Source: Pseudomonas sp. 30_B (GTDB taxonomy: Bacteria; Pseudomonadota; Gammaproteobacteria; Pseudomonadales; Pseudomonadaceae). Taken from it: 64,000 nucleotides of DNA. Location of the stretch: contig NZ_JAFGYY010000012.1 in NCBI RefSeq assembly GCF_017491605.1, positions 72,934 through 136,933 on the forward strand, given 5' to 3'. Position numbers and translations under genes: made by a program. Position 1 is the first letter of the stretch. The number at the start of each line of letters is the position of its first letter. Below the pieces are notes generated by a model. That model was given only the letters and a program-made list of their open reading frames with translations, did no database searches and was not told the origin of the DNA. Shown piece after piece: positions 8,632 to 16,622 of this stretch.

Positions 8632-8921
8632 TCTCCTGTTTCAGCCGCCTGGCTCGTCGCCGATGGCGCGGGCGTGCATGCAGGGCAGGGTGCGGCCGCG
8701 CCTGACTGAGCGGGTATCGACGCTGGCCGGGCACGGCAAGTCATTTGCCGGCTGCTGACGCCACGTCGTGTATCGGGCAGCCCCCGCCGCAGGCGATGTT
8801 CGCTCATCGCCCAGATTCCCTTTTCTCTCTCGCCCGGCCGCGCGCAGCGTGACGCCGGCGTTCTGGCTCGCACCCATTGAGCTTTACAACTGGCACGGCT
8901 TCTTCACGCCAGAAACCGTCG
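8632..8921. other. Non-coding stretch before the hydroxycinnamate cluster
   Basis: No supported gene or terminator is seen between the small ORF and the promoter at 8922. The last part becomes A/T-richer as the promoter and operator of the thioesterase gene are approached. Confidence 0.45.
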
Positions 8922-8950
8922 TTGACGGCACCTTGGTTCGGCCATATGGT
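8922..8950 (+). promoter_or_regulatory. Sigma-70-type promoter for the thioesterase gene
   Basis: TTGACG (8922-8927) and TATGGT (8945-8950) are separated by 17 bp. The -10 box overlaps the first bases of the MarR-type operator at 8947-8965, an arrangement that would let the bound repressor block RNA polymerase. Confidence 0.6.
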
Positions 8951-8965
8951 TATTTTAATTAACTA
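8947..8965 (+). promoter_or_regulatory. Putative MarR operator, copy 1
   Basis: On the minus strand this reads TAGTTAATTAAAATAACCA and matches the core of the perfect palindrome at 16494-16512 at 17 of 19 positions. It also sits within a wider GGTTATT/AATAACC inverted repeat (8948-8971). The position over the -10 box suggests repression. Confidence 0.7.
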
Positions 8966-8986
8966 ATAACCCATGTAGCGAGGCCG

Positions 8987-9436
8987 ATGATGCCCAATCG
9001 CATCGAGATCGAAATCAGCTGGGGCGATTGCGACCCGGCTGGGATCGTCTTCTATCCCAACTATTTCGCTTACTTCAACCGTGCCACCGACGCCCTGTTC
9101 GCCAGCATCGACCTGCCCCTGAGGAAGGCCACGGAGCGCTACGGCATCGTTGGCTGGCCGATGGTCGATACCCGTGCGCGCTTCCTGAAGCCCAGCAGTT
9201 TCGGCGACATCCTGCGCATCGAAACCCACGTGGCCGAGCTGCGCCGCAGCAGTTTCACCCTCTGCCACCGGGCCTTCCATGCCGACGGTGCGCTGGCCGT
9301 GGAGGGGCACGACATCCGCGTCTGGACCGGCTCCGACGGCGAGCGGCTGGCCTCCCGCGAGATTCCGGCCGAGGTGCGTGCGCTGCTCGTCGGGCACCAG
9401 CTCCAGACTGTGGATTTCGCAAATATAGTTAATTGA
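8987..9436 (+). CDS. 4-hydroxybenzoyl-CoA thioesterase-like acyl-CoA thioesterase
   Basis: This 149-residue hotdog-fold protein has the signature WGDCDPAGIVFYPNY near its N-terminus; the second Asp of DCD matches the catalytic Asp17 of the Pseudomonas 4-hydroxybenzoyl-CoA thioesterase. It hydrolyses aromatic acyl-CoA esters in the cytoplasm. Two tandem ATGs occur at 8987 and 8990, after a GAGG-type ribosome site. It is the first gene of the plus-strand ferulate cluster. A likely role is release of vanillate or 4-hydroxybenzoate from its CoA ester if the side chain is removed by thiolysis, or relief of trapped CoA. The stop codon lies inside the second operator. Confidence 0.85.
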   Translation: MMPNRIEIEISWGDCDPAGIVFYPNYFAYFNRATDALFASIDLPLRKATERYGIVGWPMVDTRARFLKPSSFGDILRIETHVAELRRSSFTLCHRAFHADGALAVEGHDIRVWTGSDGERLASREIPAEVRALLVGHQLQTVDFANIVN

Positions 9437-9444
9437 CATAACTA
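9426..9444 (+). promoter_or_regulatory. Putative MarR operator, copy 2
   Basis: TAGTTAATTGACATAACTA matches the palindromic core at 16494-16512 at 16 of 19 positions. It covers the -35 box of the ech promoter and the stop codon of the thioesterase gene. Confidence 0.7.
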
Positions 9445-9461
9445 ATTTGGCAGGATAGCTT
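9433..9461 (+). promoter_or_regulatory. Sigma-70-type promoter for ech
   Basis: A perfect TTGACA (9433-9438) is followed after 17 bp by TAGCTT (9456-9461). The -35 hexamer lies within operator copy 2, so regulator binding should exclude polymerase. Confidence 0.6.
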
Positions 9462-9497
9462 TTCCCTCATCGAGCAAAACAAGAGCAAAGGTGAGAC

Positions 9498-10328
9498 ATG
9501 AACAAGTACGAAGGCCGCTGGCAGACCGTAACCGTCGACGTGGAAGGCGGCATCGCCTGGGTCACCCTGAACCGCCCCGAGAAGCGCAACGCCATGAGCC
9601 CGACGCTCAACCGCGAAATGCGCGACGTGCTGGAAACCGTCGAGCAGGATGCCGACGCGCGCGTGCTGGTGCTGACCGGTGCCGGCTCCGCCTGGACCGC
9701 GGGCATGGACCTGAAGGAATACTTCCGCGAAGTGGACGCCGGCCCGGAAATCCTCCAGGAGCGCATCCGCCGCGACGCCTCCGAATGGCAGTGGAAGTTG
9801 CTGCGCCTGTACTCCAAGCCGACCATCGCCATGGTCAACGGCTGGTGCTTCGGCGGCGGCTTCAGCCCGCTGGTGGCGTGCGACCTGGCCATCGCCGCGG
9901 ACGAGGCGGTATTCGGCCTGTCCGAAATCAACTGGGGCATCCCGCCGGGCAACCTGGTGAGCAAGGCCATGGCCGACACTGTGGGCCACCGCGAGTCGCT
10001 CTACTACATCATGACCGGCAAGACCTTCGATGGCCGCAAGGCCGCCGAGATGGGCCTGGTCAACCGCAGCGTGCCGCTGGCGCAACTGCGCGAGGCCGTG
10101 CTGGAACTGGCCGCCGACCTGCTGGACAAGAACCCGGTGGTGCTGCGCGCGGCGAAGAACGGCTTCAAACGCTGTCGCGAACTGACCTGGGAGCAGAACG
10201 AGGACTACCTCTACGCCAAGCTCGACCAGGCCCAGCTGCGCGACCCGGAGCACGGCCGCGAACAGGGACTCAAGCAGTTCCTCGACGACAAGAGCATCAA
10301 GCCGGGCCTCCAGGCCTACCGCCGCTGA
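9498..10328 (+). CDS. ech: p-Hydroxycinnamoyl-CoA hydratase/lyase (feruloyl-CoA hydratase/aldolase)
   Basis: This 276-residue crotonase-fold enzyme hydrates feruloyl-CoA (or p-coumaroyl-CoA) and cleaves it by retro-aldol chemistry to vanillin (or 4-hydroxybenzaldehyde) and acetyl-CoA. Length and residue numbers match the well-studied Pseudomonas fluorescens enzyme: Ser123 in GGGFSP, Glu143 in LSEINWG, and Tyr239 in EDYLYA are all at the expected positions. The oxyanion-hole region (GMDLKEYF and NGWCFGGGF) is intact. It is followed by vdh and fcs on the same strand with short gaps. Expression is probably controlled by the MarR regulator through the operator at 9426-9444. Confidence 0.96.
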   Translation: MNKYEGRWQTVTVDVEGGIAWVTLNRPEKRNAMSPTLNREMRDVLETVEQDADARVLVLTGAGSAWTAGMDLKEYFREVDAGPEILQERIRRDASEWQWKLLRLYSKPTIAMVNGWCFGGGFSPLVACDLAIAADEAVFGLSEINWGIPPGNLVSKAMADTVGHRESLYYIMTGKTFDGRKAAEMGLVNRSVPLAQLREAVLELAADLLDKNPVVLRAAKNGFKRCRELTWEQNEDYLYAKLDQAQLRDPEHGREQGLKQFLDDKSIKPGLQAYRR

Positions 10329-10388
10329 CGGGCAGCCGCCGCGGGGCGCAGGCCCCGCGGCCAGAACAATGACAAGAGGAATCGCTGC

Positions 10389-11840
10389 ATGAACGAAGTC
10401 TCGCTGTTGATCGGCGGACGGGCCTTGCCTGCCAGCAATGGGCGCACCTTCACCCGGCTCGACCCGCTGACGGGTACGCCGGCCAGTGTCGCGGCCGCCG
10501 CCACCCTCGAAGATGCCGATGCCGCCGTGGCTGCCGCCGCCGCGGCATTTCCTGCCTGGTCGGCGCTGGGCCCCGGCGAGCGCCGCCTGCGCCTGCTGGA
10601 AGCGGCGCGGCTGATGGAGGCGCGCAGCGCCGAGTTCATCGCCGCCGGCGCCCGTGAAACCGGGGCCATGGCCAACTGGTACGGCTTCAACGTCCACCTG
10701 GCCGCCGGCATCCTGCGTGAGGCCGCTGGCATGACCACCCAGGTGCTGGGCGAGGTGATCCCTTCCGATGTACCGGGCTCGTTGTCCATGGCCATGCGCC
10801 AGGCAGTCGGCGTGGTGCTCGGTATCGCGCCCTGGAACGCCCCGGTGATCCTCGCCACCCGCGCCCTGGCCATGGCCCTGGCGTGTGGCAATACCGTGGT
10901 GCTCAAGGCTTCCGAGCACTGCCCGGCGGTACACCGGCTGATCGGCCAGGTGCTGCACGACGCGGGCCTGGGCGATGGCGTGGTCAACGTGCTGAGCAAC
11001 GCCCCGGAAGACGCCGCCGCGCTGGTCGAGCGGCTGATCGCCAACCCGGCGGTCAAGCGCGTCAACTTCACCGGCTCGACCCGCGTCGGCCGCATCATCG
11101 GCGAGCTCAGCGCCCGTCACCTGAAGCCCGCGCTGCTGGAGCTGGGTGGCAAGGCGCCGCTGCTGGTGCTGGACGACGCCGACCTGGACGACGCCGTCGA
11201 GGCCGCTGCCTTCGGCGGCTACTTCAACCAGGGACAGATCTGCATGTCCACCGAGCGGGTGATCGTCGATGCGCGGGTGGCCGATGCCTTCGTCGAACGC
11301 CTGGCGAAGAAGACCGCCACCCTGCGCGCCGGCCATCCCGCCGCGCCGGACTCGGTACTCGGCAGCCTGGTGGACGAAGCCTCCGCCCGGCGCATTCGCG
11401 CGCTGATCGACGACGCGGTGGCGAAGGGCGCACGCCTGCTCTGCGGCGGCGAATGCGAGGGCGCGGTGATGCAGCCGGCGTTGCTCGACGGCGTGACGCC
11501 GGAGATGCGCCTGTATGCCGAGGAATCCTTCGGCCCGGTGCTTTCGGTAATCCGCGTGGACGGTGACGAGGAAGCCCTGCGGGTGGCCAACGACAGCGAA
11601 TACGGCTTGTCGGCGGCGATCTTCAGTCGCGACCAGGCCCGTGCGCTGAACCTGGCGCGGCGCGTCGAGTCGGGCATCTGCCACATCAACGGGCCCACCG
11701 TGCACGACGAAGCGCAGATTCCTTTCGGTGGCGTCAAGGCCAGCGGTTACGGTAGCTTCGGCAGCCGCGCCGCGCTCGATCACTTCACCCAGCTGCGCTG
11801 GGTCACCCTGCAGACCACGCCGCGTCACTATCCCATCTAA
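10389..11840 (+). CDS. vdh: Vanillin dehydrogenase (aldehyde dehydrogenase family)
   Basis: This 483-residue NAD(P)-dependent aldehyde dehydrogenase converts vanillin to vanillate and probably 4-hydroxybenzaldehyde to 4-hydroxybenzoate. The catalytic Glu251 lies in LLELGGKAP and the nucleophile Cys285 in NQGQICMSTER; the APWNAPV and FTGSTRVGR cofactor motifs are also present. The length is that of Pseudomonas Vdh. The ATG at 10389 has AGAGGA just upstream. It lies 60 bp after ech and 101 bp before fcs, the order expected for a ferulate operon. Confidence 0.93.
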   Translation: MNEVSLLIGGRALPASNGRTFTRLDPLTGTPASVAAAATLEDADAAVAAAAAAFPAWSALGPGERRLRLLEAARLMEARSAEFIAAGARETGAMANWYGFNVHLAAGILREAAGMTTQVLGEVIPSDVPGSLSMAMRQAVGVVLGIAPWNAPVILATRALAMALACGNTVVLKASEHCPAVHRLIGQVLHDAGLGDGVVNVLSNAPEDAAALVERLIANPAVKRVNFTGSTRVGRIIGELSARHLKPALLELGGKAPLLVLDDADLDDAVEAAAFGGYFNQGQICMSTERVIVDARVADAFVERLAKKTATLRAGHPAAPDSVLGSLVDEASARRIRALIDDAVAKGARLLCGGECEGAVMQPALLDGVTPEMRLYAEESFGPVLSVIRVDGDEEALRVANDSEYGLSAAIFSRDQARALNLARRVESGICHINGPTVHDEAQIPFGGVKASGYGSFGSRAALDHFTQLRWVTLQTTPRHYPI

Positions 11841-11941
11841 GTACCGATCCGAGCGCCCGGCAGGACGCCGTGCAGAACAAGAACAAGATTTACGCCGCCG
11901 CGCCGAAGGGCCCGGCGGCGTGTCTCGATGGAGCACACTCC

Positions 11942-13798
11942 ATGAACCTCGACTCCAATACCCGGCCGCGCTACCGGCCGGTCGCCATCGGCCATCCCGA
12001 AGTGGACGTGCGCCGCGAAGCCGACGGCACCCTCTACATGCGGGCCCGCGAAGCCCTGGAGCAAGCGCCCGAACGCCTGCTGGAGCGCCTGCAACTGTGG
12101 GCGGCCGAACGGCCGCAGCAGACCTTCGTCGCCGCCCGTGACGAATCCGGCGACTGGCGCCGCATCAGCTATGTGCAGATGCTCGACAGCACCCGGCGTA
12201 TCGCCCAGAGCCTGCTGGCCTACGGGCTCGGCCCGGAACGCCCGCTGCTGATTCTCTCGGGCAACGACCTGGAGCACCTGCAACTGGCCTTCGGCGCGCT
12301 GTACGCCGGCATTCCCTATTGCCCGGTGTCGCCGGCCTATTCGCTGGTCTCCCAGGACCTGGCGAAGCTGCGCCATATCGTCTCGCTGCTGCAACCGGGG
12401 CTGATCTTCGCCGCCGATGCCACGCCGTTCCGCCGTGCCATCGAAACCGTGATCGATGCCCAGGTGCCGCTGCTGTTCACCCGTGGCGAAGTAGCCGGAC
12501 GTCAGTGCCGCGCCTTCGCCGAGCTGTTGCTGGCAGAGGACTGCAGCGAGGCGGACGCCGTCTTCGCCGCCACCGACGGCGACACCATCGCCAAGTTCCT
12601 CTTCACCTCCGGCTCGACCAAGCTGCCCAAGGCGGTGCCCACCACCCAGCGCATGCTCTGCTCCAACCAGCAGATGCTGCTGCAGACCTTCCCCGAGTTC
12701 GCCAAGGAGCCGCCGGTGCTGGTGGACTGGCTGCCGTGGAACCACACCTTCGGCGGCAGCCACAACCTCGGCATCGTGCTCTACAACGGCGGCAGCTTCT
12801 ACATCGACGGCGGCCGCCCGACGCCCCAGGGCTTTGCCGAAACGCTGCGCAACCTCAAGGACATCTCGCCCACCGCCTACCTCACCGTGCCGCGCGGCTG
12901 GGAGGAACTGGCCGGCGCGCTGGAGAATGACGCGCAGTTGCGGGAGAGCTTCTTCTCGCGCATCCGCCTGTTCTTCTTCGCCGCCGCCGGGTTGTCCCAG
13001 GACATCTGGGATCGCCTGGATCGCCTGGCCGAAGCCCATTGCGGCGAACGCATCCGCATGATGGCGGGCCTGGGCATGACCGAGGCGGCGCCGTCCTGCA
13101 CCTTCACCACCGGCCCGCTGTCCGAGGCCGGCTACGTGGGGCTGCCGGCGCCGGGTTGCGAGGTCAAGCTGGTGCCGTGGGAAGGCAAGCTGGAAGCACG
13201 CTATCGCGGTCCGAACCTGATGCGCGGCTACTGGCGCAACCCCGAGCAGAACGCCGAGGTCTTCGACGAGGAGGGCTTCTACTGCTCCGGCGACGCCCTG
13301 CGCCTGGCCGACGAGGCCAATCCGCAGCTGGGCCTGATGTTCGATGGCCGTCTGGCCGAGGACTTCAAGCTGTCCTCCGGCGTGTTCGTCAACGTCGGCC
13401 CGCTGCGTACCCGCGCGGTGCTCGCCGGGGCGCGCTACGTGCAGGATGTGGTGGTACTGGCGCCCAACCGTCCGAGCCTGGGGTTGCTGGTGTTCCCGCG
13501 CATGGCCGAGTGCCGTGCGCTGGCCGGCCTGGGCAAGGACGCCAGCGAAGCCCAGGTGCTGGGCAGCGCGCCGGTGCGTGCCTGGTTCGGCGAGTGGCTG
13601 GGGCAACTCAACCAGCAGGCGACCGGCAATGCGAACTTCTTCGGCTGGGCCGCGCTGCTCGATGAGGCGCCGTCCATCGATCGCGGCGAGATCACCGACA
13701 AGGGTTCGCTGAATCAGCGTGCCATCCTGGCCTCGCGTGCCGAACTGATCGAGGGTCTGTACCGGGGTGACGATGCGCGGTTGATTCCCGCGCCCTGA
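11942..13798 (+). CDS. fcs: Feruloyl-CoA synthetase (hydroxycinnamate-CoA ligase)
   Basis: This 618-residue AMP-forming ligase activates ferulate, p-coumarate or caffeate with ATP and CoA. The ATP-binding loop is FTSGSTKLPKAVPTT near residues 219-233, and the adenylation motif GLGMTEAAP lies near residue 380. The family of long (about 620 aa) feruloyl-CoA synthetases fits this size. The ATG at 11942 is preferred to an upstream in-frame GTG at 11870 because GGAG lies 8 nt ahead of it. It ends at a strong terminator. Order ech-vdh-fcs is the usual catabolic gene set. Confidence 0.93.
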   Translation: MNLDSNTRPRYRPVAIGHPEVDVRREADGTLYMRAREALEQAPERLLERLQLWAAERPQQTFVAARDESGDWRRISYVQMLDSTRRIAQSLLAYGLGPERPLLILSGNDLEHLQLAFGALYAGIPYCPVSPAYSLVSQDLAKLRHIVSLLQPGLIFAADATPFRRAIETVIDAQVPLLFTRGEVAGRQCRAFAELLLAEDCSEADAVFAATDGDTIAKFLFTSGSTKLPKAVPTTQRMLCSNQQMLLQTFPEFAKEPPVLVDWLPWNHTFGGSHNLGIVLYNGGSFYIDGGRPTPQGFAETLRNLKDISPTAYLTVPRGWEELAGALENDAQLRESFFSRIRLFFFAAAGLSQDIWDRLDRLAEAHCGERIRMMAGLGMTEAAPSCTFTTGPLSEAGYVGLPAPGCEVKLVPWEGKLEARYRGPNLMRGYWRNPEQNAEVFDEEGFYCSGDALRLADEANPQLGLMFDGRLAEDFKLSSGVFVNVGPLRTRAVLAGARYVQDVVVLAPNRPSLGLLVFPRMAECRALAGLGKDASEAQVLGSAPVRAWFGEWLGQLNQQATGNANFFGWAALLDEAPSIDRGEITDKGSLNQRAILASRAELIEGLYRGDDARLIPAP

Positions 13799-13811
13799 AC
13801 CTGAGCGAGCG

Positions 13812-13851
13812 AAACGGGCCGCCTTGTGAGAGCAAGGCGGCCCGTTTTTTT
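13812..13851 (+). terminator. Rho-independent terminator after fcs
   Basis: A perfect 15-bp stem (arms 13812-13826 and 13833-13847) with a 6-base loop is followed by a run of seven T's ending at 13851. It closes the plus-strand thioesterase-ech-vdh-fcs transcript. Confidence 0.95.
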
Positions 13852-13864
13852 GTGCGTGAAGTTC

Positions 13865-13899
13865 GGCGGGAAGAAAAGCGGCGCCGGGTGGCGCCGCTT
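13865..13899 (-). terminator. Rho-independent terminator after the thiolase gene
   Basis: On the minus strand AAGCGGCGCC and GGCGCCGCTT (arms 13876-13885 and 13890-13899) form a 10-bp stem with a 4-base loop, followed by TTCTTCC. It lies just past the thiolase stop and faces the fcs terminator. Confidence 0.8.
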
Positions 13900-13908
13900 G
13901 ATGGGGTC

Positions 13909-15162
13909 TCAGTTGAAAGCGGTGGGCTGCGGGTTTTCCAGCAGCACGGCCATGCCCTGGCCGCCGCCGATGCAGGCGGAGGCGATGCCGTAGCGGCGGC
14001 CGCTGGCGGCCATCTGCCGGGCCACGGTATGGGCCAGGCGCAGGCCGGTGGCGGCCAGCGGGTGACCCAGGGCGATGGCACCGCCATGGCTGTTCAGGCG
14101 CTCGTCGTCCAGTTCCAGCTCGCGTTGCACGGCCAGCACCTGGGCGGCCTGGGCTTCGTTGATCTCGAAGTGGCCGATCTGATCCAGGCGCAGCCCGCAG
14201 CCATCGAGCAGACGGCGGATCGCCGGGGCCGGGCCGATGCCCATGTACGCCGGATCGACGCCGACTGCGGATGCCGCTCGCACCTGGGCCAGCACCGGTC
14301 GGCCCTTGGCTTCAGCGCTGGACATCAGCAACGCGGCGGCTGCGCCATCGACCACGGCGCAGCTGTTGCCGGCGGTCTGCACGCCGTCGGGGTAGAGCGC
14401 GTTCAGGCGCGCCAGGGCTTCGGCGGAGGTTTCGCGGATATGGCTGTCCTGGGCGGCGCGCGCCTGGCGGCTGGCGAGCTTCAGTCGGCGCGGGTCGAGG
14501 CCGGGTTGCTCGAAGGTCTGTTCGAGCACTTCCTGGATTTCCCCGGCGAACCAGCCCTCGGCCTGGGCCCGCAGGGCACGCTCGAAGCTGCGCAGGGCAT
14601 AGGCGTCCACTTCTTCACGACGCAGCCCATAGCGGCGGGCAAGGTTCTCGGCGGTCTGCATCATGCTCAGGCCCACGGCCGGGTCGAGCAGCGCTTCCCA
14701 GAGGAAGTCCTTGAACTCCACCGGCTGGCCCAGGGCGAAACCGTTGCGGTGGCTGTAGCTGGCGATGGGATTGCGCGACATGGATTCGGCTGCCACGCAC
14801 AGCACGCTGCGGGCCTGGCCGCGCTGGAGTTGCTCGGCGCCCTGGCGCAGCAGCTCCAGGCCGGTGCCGCAGATGCGCTGCACGCCCAGGGCCGGGACCT
14901 GCTGCGGGACGCCGCAATACAGGCCGATGTGGCGCGGCAGCATGTAGGCATCGAAGCTGGCCTGGGCCATGTTGCCCGCCAGCACGCTGTCGATGCCGGT
15001 CGGGTCGACGCCGCTGCGCGCGAGCACGGCACGACCGGCGCAGATGCCCAGGTCGGTGGGCGAGACGGGGGCGAGGGCGCCCCGGTAGTCGATCCAGGGG
15101 GTGCGCACGGCCTCGACGAGCAGGGCGTCGTCGAAGGCGCTGAAGAGTCCGGGTTGGTTCAT
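13909..15162 (-). CDS. Thiolase (acetyl-CoA acetyltransferase family), ferulate-cluster type
   Basis: This 417-residue thiolase has the acyl-enzyme cysteine at C98 (QRICGTGLE), the GGAIALGHP histidine motif near residue 365, and the second active cysteine in ASACIGGGQG near residue 398. The 'NEAFA' motif appears as NEAQA. Thiolases of this kind (often called Aat) accompany fcs/ech/vdh in pseudomonads. They could cleave a 3-keto-acyl-CoA during beta-oxidative shortening of feruloyl-CoA, although the retro-aldol route is usually dominant. It is transcribed with the MFS transporter, and an AGGA site lies 9 nt before the ATG. Confidence 0.85.
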   Translation of the reverse strand: MNQPGLFSAFDDALLVEAVRTPWIDYRGALAPVSPTDLGICAGRAVLARSGVDPTGIDSVLAGNMAQASFDAYMLPRHIGLYCGVPQQVPALGVQRICGTGLELLRQGAEQLQRGQARSVLCVAAESMSRNPIASYSHRNGFALGQPVEFKDFLWEALLDPAVGLSMMQTAENLARRYGLRREEVDAYALRSFERALRAQAEGWFAGEIQEVLEQTFEQPGLDPRRLKLASRQARAAQDSHIRETSAEALARLNALYPDGVQTAGNSCAVVDGAAAALLMSSAEAKGRPVLAQVRAASAVGVDPAYMGIGPAPAIRRLLDGCGLRLDQIGHFEINEAQAAQVLAVQRELELDDERLNSHGGAIALGHPLAATGLRLAHTVARQMAASGRRYGIASACIGGGQGMAVLLENPQPTAFN

Positions 15163-15235
15163 TGGCTGGATTCCTGAATGTTACGTGAGTGGATCGGTGG
15201 CGCAGCGCCAGGCCGCGCCGGGGAAAGGGGGCAGG

Positions 15236-16456
15236 TCAGTCGTTCTGGTTGGCCGGACGGTGCCGCAGCAGGAGGATGATCCCGGCGGCGGCTACCACGA
15301 TGCCGGGCGCGGCAACGGTCATCAGGCCCGAGGCGCCGGCACCGGAGGCCAGCATTTGGCCGGCGAGCAGGGGCCCGCCGATGGAGCCCAGGCGGCCCAC
15401 GGCGACCGCCGAGCCGACTCCGGTGGCACGGATGCCGGCCGGGTAGAACTGCGGCGCCAGGGCATAGAGCACCAGCTGCGCGGCGAGGACGAAGAAGCCG
15501 GCGGCGAAGCCCACCAGCAGCATGCTGGCGAAGCCGTCGAGGGAGCCCAGGCCCGCCAGGGCGAGCAGGATGCCGGTGTAGATCAGCGCCACCAGCAGCG
15601 TCGGCCGCCAGCGGTCGAGCAGCACGCCGGCCAGCACCGAGCCCAGCGCCATGCCCAGGTTCAACAGCAGTTGCACGCTGCCGGCCTGGATGCGGCTGAA
15701 GCCCTGGCCCATGAGCAGCGACGGCAGCCAGTTGAGCAGCATGTACACCACCATCAGGGTGAAGAAGCAGCTCAGCCACAGCAGCAGGGTCGGCAGCGCC
15801 TGGCCGGAGCGGAACAGCCCCTGGTACACGCCGATGCGCTGGCCGTCGCCGGCCGGATGCTGATAGGCCCGGGATTCCGGCAGGCGCAGGTAGAGTAGCG
15901 GCGCCACCAGCAGCGGCGCCCAGCCGCCGATGTGGAACACCAGTTGCCAGTGTTCGGCGCCGGCCGACATGCCGGCCAGGGAGGCCAGCGCGCCGCCCAG
16001 CGGCACCCCGCAATACATCAGGCTGACCGCGGTGGCGCGGCGGGCGCTGCCGGCGGACTCGGAGGTCAGGGCGATCAGGTTGGGCAGCGCGGCGCCCAGG
16101 CCCAGACCGGTCATGAAGCGCGCCGCCAGCAGGCTGTCGAGGTTCCAGCTCTGGGTAGTGGCCAGGGAGAACAGGCCGAACAGGGCCACCGCCGCGGTCA
16201 GCACGCGCTTGCGGCCGATGCGGTCTGCCAGCAGGCCGCCGAGGAAGGCGCCGGGCAGCAGGCCGACGATGCTGGCGCTGAACACCCAGCCGAGCTGGAC
16301 CTTGTCCAGGCCGAAATGCGCGGCGATACCCGGCCCGGCGATGCCCGAGGACTGGATGTCGACGCCCTCCAGCAGGGCGACGATGAAGCACAGCAGGATG
16401 GTGAGGCGAGTGGCAGCGGTTCGCTGCGCCGCCGGGGCGGGAGTGATGTCGTTCAT
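15236..16456 (-). CDS. MFS aromatic acid:H+ symporter, probable hydroxycinnamate transporter
   Basis: This 406-residue protein has twelve predicted hydrophobic spans and the MFS signature GGLLADRIGRKR between the second and third. It has the AAHS-family look (an N-terminal 'LEGVDIQSSGIAGPGI' containing the conserved acidic residue in the first span). Members import aromatic acids such as 4-hydroxybenzoate or phenylpropanoids across the inner membrane. It lies upstream of the thiolase gene on the same strand, with its own operator-controlled promoter at 16486-16548. Hydroxycinnamate as substrate is inferred from context. Confidence 0.88.
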   Translation of the reverse strand: MNDITPAPAAQRTAATRLTILLCFIVALLEGVDIQSSGIAGPGIAAHFGLDKVQLGWVFSASIVGLLPGAFLGGLLADRIGRKRVLTAAVALFGLFSLATTQSWNLDSLLAARFMTGLGLGAALPNLIALTSESAGSARRATAVSLMYCGVPLGGALASLAGMSAGAEHWQLVFHIGGWAPLLVAPLLYLRLPESRAYQHPAGDGQRIGVYQGLFRSGQALPTLLLWLSCFFTLMVVYMLLNWLPSLLMGQGFSRIQAGSVQLLLNLGMALGSVLAGVLLDRWRPTLLVALIYTGILLALAGLGSLDGFASMLLVGFAAGFFVLAAQLVLYALAPQFYPAGIRATGVGSAVAVGRLGSIGGPLLAGQMLASGAGASGLMTVAAPGIVVAAAGIILLLRHRPANQND

Positions 16457-16485
16457 GCCGATAGCGCTCTTGTAGTTGTTGTTGA

Positions 16486-16520
16486 TCGCAAACTAGTTAA
16501 TTAAATTAACTAGTTTGCGA
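16486..16520 (-). promoter_or_regulatory. Perfect 35-bp palindrome, putative MarR operator copy 3
   Basis: Two 17-bp arms (16486-16502 and 16504-16520) are exact inverted repeats around a single centre base at 16503. The core 16494-16512 is shared with the sites at 8947-8965 and 9426-9444. It sits directly after the transporter promoter, 30 bp before the transporter ATG. Confidence 0.8.
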
Positions 16521-16548
16521 TGCTAGGAGGCTTGGACGCATTCGTCAA
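16520..16548 (-). promoter_or_regulatory. Sigma-70-type promoter for the transporter-thiolase transcript
   Basis: On the minus strand TTGACG (16548-16543) and TAGCAT (16525-16520) are spaced by 17 bp. The -10 box abuts the 35-bp operator, so the transcription start would fall inside it. Confidence 0.6.
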
Positions 16549-16622
16549 CGGCACGGCCGTCCACCGCCGGAGGGCGGTGGACGAGGCGCGATCGGAAAAT
16601 GGGAGGGCGAGCGAGGAGGGGA

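Noticed and set aside
11888..11918. GC-rich hairpin between vdh and fcs
   Set aside because: Weak imperfect stem without a T-run; probably incidental in GC-rich sequence.
9429..11936. 835-codon minus-strand frame
   Set aside because: Antisense shadow of ech and vdh, both of which have intact catalytic residues.
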